A stretch of DNA of 16,146 bases from JBCBSZ01 sp039185015 (lineage in GTDB: Bacteria > Actinomycetota > Acidimicrobiia > Acidimicrobiales > Poriferisodalaceae). The number at the start of each line of letters is the position of its first letter. Position 1 is the first letter of the stretch. The DNA lies in NCBI GenBank assembly GCA_039185015.1, contig JBCDAU010000068.1, positions 1-16,146 on the forward strand, written 5' to 3'. Below are positions 12,617 to 16,146 of the stretch, one piece after another. Made by a program: the position numbers and the translations under genes. The notes below the pieces were generated by a model, which saw only the letters and a program-made list of their open reading frames with translations, did not search any database and was not told where the DNA came from.

Positions 12617-13295
12617 CCGCAGCGGGTTCGTCCTCGGTGTCGACCTCGACGGCGTCTGCGCGGATCACACGGGTGCCTTCCGGGAGATCGTGGCCGCCGA
12701 CCGGGGCATCGCCCCCGACGAGCTGCCGCTGACCCGGAGCTGGAGCTTCTCGGAATGGGGGTTCGCCGACGGCGACTTCGAGCGCTACCACCGCCTCGCC
12801 GTCATGGACCAGCGGATGTTCCGGAACATGCCGGTGATCGACGGGTGCGCGGAGACGCTGTGGCGCCTCTCCGACGGTGGGGTCTGGATCCGGGTCGTCA
12901 CCCACCGGCTCTACATCAACTGGGGACACGCCGTCGCCGCCGCCGACACCGTCGAGTGGCTCGATACCGCCCGCATCCCCTACCGCGACCTCTGCTTCCT
13001 CGGGGCCAAGTCCGAGGTGCAGGCCGACCTCTACATCGATGACGCCCCGCACAACGTCGAGGCGCTCCGGGGCGCCGGCAACGACGTCATCGTCTTCGAC
13101 CAGCCGTACAACCACGGGCTCCCCGGACCCCGGGCGCACTCGTGGGCCGAGGTCGAGCAGCTCGTCCACGAGATCGCGGCAGCCAAGGGCTACGCCATCG
13201 CCCCGCAGCTCCCGGGTATGGACGCCGGATCGGAGCGGCTCGACCGGCGGCGCGACAACGGCGGCTCCGAACGCCCCGAGGGCGCGTCGATCTAG
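12609..13295 (+). CDS. 5'(3')-deoxyribonucleotidase (NT5C-like, HAD superfamily)
   Basis: 228 residues with HAD phosphatase motifs: motif I GVDLDGVCAD (D12 nucleophile, D14), motif II RVVTHR (T98), a lysine region LGAKSE (K134), and motif III YIDDAPHN (D144, D145). The layout and the sequence around WSFSEWGF and RMFRNMPVIDG match NT5C-type enzymes that dephosphorylate deoxyribonucleoside monophosphates. The start GTG at 12609 lies in the sequence GTGGCTGA, where the last three bases are the maf stop, so translation is probably coupled to maf. Maf makes NMPs from NTPs and this enzyme could remove the last phosphate. The C-terminal ~30 residues are charged and likely disordered. Its stop is directly adjacent (0 bp) to the convergent PPOX gene's stop. 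Confidence 0.87.
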   Translation: MADRSGFVLGVDLDGVCADHTGAFREIVAADRGIAPDELPLTRSWSFSEWGFADGDFERYHRLAVMDQRMFRNMPVIDGCAETLWRLSDGGVWIRVVTHRLYINWGHAVAAADTVEWLDTARIPYRDLCFLGAKSEVQADLYIDDAPHNVEALRGAGNDVIVFDQPYNHGLPGPRAHSWAEVEQLVHEIAAAKGYAIAPQLPGMDAGSERLDRRRDNGGSERPEGASI

Positions 13296-13718
13296 TCAGC
13301 CGCCGATCATCCCGTAAGCCCGCTCGACGTCGAAGGTGAGCACCACTCGGCCCTCGCTCACCATGGCCTGGTGGAACTCGTCCCAGTCGGGATGGGGTGC
13401 GCCGGCGATGGTCTCGTAGATCTCGGCCAGCTCCCGACCGACGGCGTCCCCCGGCTCGGTCGTCACGTCCGAGATCGACACGGTGCCCTCCAGCACGACG
13501 AAGGCGTAGAAGTGGTCGCCGCCGACGTGCATCGACGCACGAGGATCACGACGCAGGTTCCGGGTCTTCGCCCGGTCGTCGGTGACCGAGATGCGGACCC
13601 GGGAGCCGTCGAGCGTGTAGGCGATGTTGGACAGCTGCGGCCGTCCGTCGCGCTTGATGGTGACGAGCGTGCCGTGGGTGCGGGGTGCGGCAAAGGCGAG
13701 GGCGATGTCGAGATCCAT
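13296..13718 (-). CDS. PPOX-class F420-dependent protein (Rv1155-like split-barrel)
   Basis: 140 residues of the pyridoxamine 5'-phosphate oxidase-like split beta-barrel. HGTLVTIKRDGRPQLSNIAYTLDGSRVRISVTDDRAKTRNLRRDPRASMHVGG is characteristic of the Rv1155-type F420-binding group, and the C-terminal VLTFDVERAYGMIGG matches the usual ending. Family members bind F420 and reduce diverse substrates, but roles in vivo are mostly unknown. It follows the lipoprotein hydrolase gene by 10 bp on the same strand. GACAAT lies 6 nt before the ATG and partly overlaps the end of the previous gene, so it could also have its own leaderless transcript. It is convergent and immediately adjacent to the deoxyribonucleotidase gene. 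Confidence 0.88.
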   Translation of the reverse strand: MDLDIALAFAAPRTHGTLVTIKRDGRPQLSNIAYTLDGSRVRISVTDDRAKTRNLRRDPRASMHVGGDHFYAFVVLEGTVSISDVTTEPGDAVGRELAEIYETIAGAPHPDWDEFHQAMVSEGRVVLTFDVERAYGMIGG

Positions 13719-13728
13719 CGGCCCATTG

Positions 13729-14976
13729 TCACTCGGCGGAGCGGACCTCGAGACCCAGGTCGGCGAACTCGGCGAGGAGGTCGGGGGCGAAGGGCGCCTC
13801 GACGTCGCCGATGCCGAGGCCGGCTCGGAACGTGGCGACGGTGAGGTGCTCGACCGCCGGCGCGGCCTGGGTCGAGGGCAGCTGGCCGGGCTCGCAGCCG
13901 TCGGTCGCCAGCAGCACCAGCTCCTCGGGGATCGGGACGTTCAGTTCGGCGGCCAGCACCGGCAGCGGCTCACCTCGGAGGACGCAGAAGTCGCTGAACG
14001 CCTGGTGTCCGGCGTCGGCGAACACGGCGACGTGGTCGGCATCGGCCGCTGCCGCCTCGACCTCGGCGAGATCGACGAGCGCGTCATCCCCACCGGCGAT
14101 GACCGTCGTCACTGCGTCGGTCCCGGCGGGGAACCCCGCGGGCGCCATACCGACCCAGGCGACGGCACCGAGCGCTGCGACCGCCTCGGCCGAGCCCCTG
14201 GCCCCGGCGGAGTGCCCGAAGGCGACCGTCCGGCCGTTGGCGACGACCGCTCCGAGCTCGGGGGCGGCGAGGACCGCATCGCGGGCGGCGACCAGATCGG
14301 CCACGTCGTCGCCCTCGGTCACCCCGCCGAGCAGGACGGCCTCCAGCGAGCGGTGGTCGTGGTCCGGAGCGACGACGACGAAGCCCCACGACGCGAGGCT
14401 GGCGGTGATCTCGGCGCTCTGGACGCGGAAACCACCGAACCCGTGGCTGAAGACGGCCACCGGGAATCGCCCATCGATCGGCTCGGCGTCACGCACCGCC
14501 GACGACAGCACCTCGGGGATGCGGTCCTCGCCGATGAAGGCGACGACGAGCTCGGGCGTCCACTCGGCGAGGGAGTACACCTCGCCCTCGCCCTCGGTCG
14601 CCGCGTCGATGGGGTACCAGACCTCGACGGGCGTCCCGTCGGCGGTCTCGAGCGTCCGGACCCCGGCCCGATACGGACCGGCGACGGAGAACTGCACCGC
14701 GTCGACGATCTCGGCGGGGAGCTCGATCTCGTCGCTGGGGACCGCGGCCGTGGTCGGTGTTGCGGCGGTCGTCGGAGCCGCGGTGGCCGGAGCTGCGATG
14801 GCCGGAGCTGCGGTCGTCGGCGCCGGCGTCGCAGCCGGAGCGACCGTGTCGTCGGCGGCCGCGGTGGTCGCCGGTGGGTCGTCGGTCGCCTCCGTGGACG
14901 AGCCGTCGTCGTCGGCGCAGGCGGCGAGCAGCCCGAGCACCACCACGAGGACCACGACACGACGCACCACTCGCAC
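13729..14976 (-). CDS. Lipoprotein alpha/beta-hydrolase (PAF-acetylhydrolase/polyester-hydrolase-like)
   Basis: 415 residues. A short basic n-region and hydrophobic core end in the lipobox LLAAC (C20), so the protein should be lipid-anchored outside the membrane. Residues ~21-80 are an acidic then Ala/Pro/Thr-rich linker. The catalytic domain (~90-415) shows FPVAVFSHGFGGF (oxyanion hole), FGHSAGARG (nucleophile S256), IAGGDDALV (acid D297 or D298) and DAGHQAFSDFC (His324), a complete triad arranged as in esterases of the PAF-acetylhydrolase II/cutinase-like type. It probably hydrolyses ester bonds in lipids or other extracellular esters. The start is one of several in-frame GTGs (14976, 14970). 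TACGGT at 14975-14980 would place a leaderless start near 14970. It follows glgC by 57 bp and precedes the PPOX gene by 10 bp. Confidence 0.9.
   Translation of the reverse strand: MRVVRRVVVLVVVLGLLAACADDDGSSTEATDDPPATTAAADDTVAPAATPAPTTAAPAIAAPATAAPTTAATPTTAAVPSDEIELPAEIVDAVQFSVAGPYRAGVRTLETADGTPVEVWYPIDAATEGEGEVYSLAEWTPELVVAFIGEDRIPEVLSSAVRDAEPIDGRFPVAVFSHGFGGFRVQSAEITASLASWGFVVVAPDHDHRSLEAVLLGGVTEGDDVADLVAARDAVLAAPELGAVVANGRTVAFGHSAGARGSAEAVAALGAVAWVGMAPAGFPAGTDAVTTVIAGGDDALVDLAEVEAAAADADHVAVFADAGHQAFSDFCVLRGEPLPVLAAELNVPIPEELVLLATDGCEPGQLPSTQAAPAVEHLTVATFRAGLGIGDVEAPFAPDLLAEFADLGLEVRSAE
14765..14824 (-). repeat. Four tandem 15-bp units encoding APxxA pentapeptides in the lipoprotein linker
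   Basis: Four consecutive 15-bp units (plus-strand consensus GCGRTSGYCGGAGCY) begin at 14765, 14780, 14795 and 14810. The middle two differ by a single base. On the coding strand they give APTTA, APAIA, APATA and APTTA. This is a low-complexity spacer that keeps the catalytic domain away from the membrane, and it may vary in copy number between strains through slippage. Confidence 0.75.
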
Positions 14977-15033
14977 CGTAGCCCCCGGAGGATGCGCCCG
15001 TGTGGCCGGACCAGCGCCGTTCGCGTCTGACCC

Positions 15034-16146
15034 TCAGCTGTCGAACCGGTAGCCCTTCTCGAGGACGACGATGCCCTGTTCGCTGACGTGGAAGCGCTGT
15101 TGGTCGGCCTCGCGATCGTGGCCGATGACCGTCCCGGGAGGGATCTGCACGCCCTTGTCGATGATGCAGCGACGGATCCGGGAGCCGGCGCCGACGTGGA
15201 CGCCGTCGAAGAGGATCGAGTCCTCGACGTAGGCGGCATCACCGACCCACGCCTCGTGGGCCAGGATCGAACCGAACACGGCGCCACCGCTGATGATCGA
15301 TCCCGAGGCGACCAGGCTGTCCTCGGCTCGGCCGACCGAACCGCCCCCGCCGCGGACCAGCTTCGCCGGCGGGAGCGGCGGTTGGTACGAGTGCACCGGC
15401 CAGGCCGAGTTGTAGAGGTTGAACAGCGGAGCTTGCGACAGCAGGTCGAGGTGGGCGTCGTAGTAGGCCTCGGTGGTCCCGACGTCGCGCCAGTAGCCCT
15501 GCTGCCGTTCCTCGAGACCGGGCAGGCGGTTGAGGCGGAAGTCGTAGTAGGCGGCGTCGTTGGCCTGGACCATGCGGGGGATGACGTCGCCGCCGAGGTC
15601 CTTGGCCGACGAGTCGTCCTCGGCGTCGACGGTCAGCACGTCGAGGAGGGCTTCGGTCGTGAAGACGTAGTTGCCCATGGAGGCGAGGCAGAGGTTGGGC
15701 TCGCCGGGAAGGCCCGGCGGGTCGGCCGGCTTCTCGAGGAAGTCGGTGATGCGGCCCGCTTCGTCGACGTCCATGATCCCGAACGAGGTGCCCTCATGGC
15801 GGGGCACCGGGAGTCCGGCGACCGTGCAGCCGGCGCCGCTCTCGATGTGGTGCTGGATCATCTGCCGGGGGTCCATCTGGTACACGTGATCGGCGCCGAA
15901 GACGGCGATGATGTCCGGTTGCTCATCGTTGATGAGGTTGAAGTTCTGGAAGACGGCGTCGGCCGAGCCCAGGAACCAGCGCTTGCCCCGCCGCATCTGC
16001 GCCGGCACCGAGGTCACGTAGGAACCGAGGGTCGGTGAGAACCGCCACGTGAGCGAGATGTGCCGGTCGAGCGAGTGGCTCTTGTACTGGGTCAGGACGA
16101 CCATCTTGAGCAGGCCGGCGTTGGCGAAGTTCGACAGCACGAAGTC
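15034..16146 (-). CDS. glgC: Glucose-1-phosphate adenylyltransferase (ADP-glucose pyrophosphorylase), 5' end outside the window
   Basis: 370 C-terminal residues are visible; by comparison with the usual ~405-410, some 35-45 N-terminal residues, including the GGxGxRL nucleotide loop, lie beyond the right edge. The visible part starts DFVLSNFANAGLLKMVVLTQYKSHSLDRHI, typical of GlgC. It continues with FGADHVYQMDPRQM, ITDFLEKP (sugar-phosphate binding), GYWRDVGTTEAYYDAHLDL, and a C-terminal left-handed beta-helix of hexapeptide-like repeats (SGSIISGGAVFGSIL to RCIIDKGVQIPPGTVIG). The enzyme makes ADP-glucose from glucose-1-phosphate and ATP for glycogen synthesis in the cytoplasm and is usually allosterically controlled. 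No other glycogen gene is in view. Confidence 0.96.
   Translation of the reverse strand, partial: DFVLSNFANAGLLKMVVLTQYKSHSLDRHISLTWRFSPTLGSYVTSVPAQMRRGKRWFLGSADAVFQNFNLINDEQPDIIAVFGADHVYQMDPRQMIQHHIESGAGCTVAGLPVPRHEGTSFGIMDVDEAGRITDFLEKPADPPGLPGEPNLCLASMGNYVFTTEALLDVLTVDAEDDSSAKDLGGDVIPRMVQANDAAYYDFRLNRLPGLEERQQGYWRDVGTTEAYYDAHLDLLSQAPLFNLYNSAWPVHSYQPPLPPAKLVRGGGGSVGRAEDSLVASGSIISGGAVFGSILAHEAWVGDAAYVEDSILFDGVHVGAGSRIRRCIIDKGVQIPPGTVIGHDREADQQRFHVSEQGIVVLEKGYRFDS

Noticed and set aside
14765..14824. Tandem repeats considered as a CRISPR-like array
   Set aside because: Units are contiguous with no spacers and are in frame with a protein linker, so they are coding repeats.
13624..15052. Two long plus-strand open frames (468 and 455 codons) opposite the lipoprotein hydrolase gene
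   Set aside because: They are GC-rich shadow frames with repetitive Arg/Gly/Ser/Ala composition and no family motifs. The minus-strand frame has a lipobox and a full catalytic triad.
1..16146. tRNA, rRNA, IS element, integrase or phage genes
   Set aside because: No conserved RNA-gene sequence, transposase or integrase motif, or terminal repeats were recognised on either strand.

Overview
The window is a gene-dense, very GC-rich stretch of bacterial chromosome. It shows frequent GTG starts, two enzymes of the coenzyme F420-dependent classes (LLM-type and PPOX/Rv1155-type), CoA-ester enzymes, and several genes whose best start sits 6 nt behind a TAnnnT-like -10 element. Together these suggest a free-living actinobacterium. 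An Acidimicrobiia-like lineage fits but is an inference. I see no rRNA, tRNA, insertion sequence, phage gene or CRISPR array.

Layout: (a) 1-469, minus: the 5' part of a secreted LamG-like protein, followed by a 243-bp gap. (b) 713-2636: a metallo-beta-lactamase-fold hydrolase (minus) divergent from an EamA/DMT transporter (plus). (c) 2752-4239: a stand-alone gene fusing a TIR domain to a C-terminal WD40/TolB-like beta-propeller. It is the best candidate here for an undescribed immune or signalling protein. (d) 4248-5748, minus: a HisC-like PLP aminotransferase followed 4 bp later by a small cupin gene. These diverge from (e) 5932-7558, plus: a MarR regulator, an alpha/beta-hydrolase-fold protein with a degenerate catalytic triad, and an ABM-domain monooxygenase. 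A 20-bp near-perfect palindrome lies between (d) and (e). (f) 7565-9103, minus: an acyl-CoA synthetase. (g) 9228-10091, plus: a PAP2-type membrane phosphatase/transferase whose end overlaps (h) 9990-10910, minus: an LLM-class F420 oxidoreductase. This diverges from (i) 11012-11776, plus: an enoyl-CoA hydratase. (j) 12017-13295, plus: a Maf nucleotide pyrophosphatase translationally coupled to a 5'(3')-deoxyribonucleotidase, a plausible nucleotide-sanitation pair. (k) 13296-16146, minus: glgC (partial), a lipoprotein alpha/beta-hydrolase and a PPOX-class F420 protein.

Four convergent gene pairs are separated by 0-8 bp or overlap, so there is almost no room for terminators. Palindromes or hairpins occupy several of the remaining gaps: a putative MarR operator at 5759-5778, an inverted repeat over the LLM promoter at 10923-10940, and an imperfect 18-bp-stem hairpin at 11917-11962. 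Most genes look like ordinary chromosomal metabolism. The TIR-propeller gene, the degenerate hydrolase, the Maf-nucleotidase coupling and the intergenic palindromes deserve a second look.
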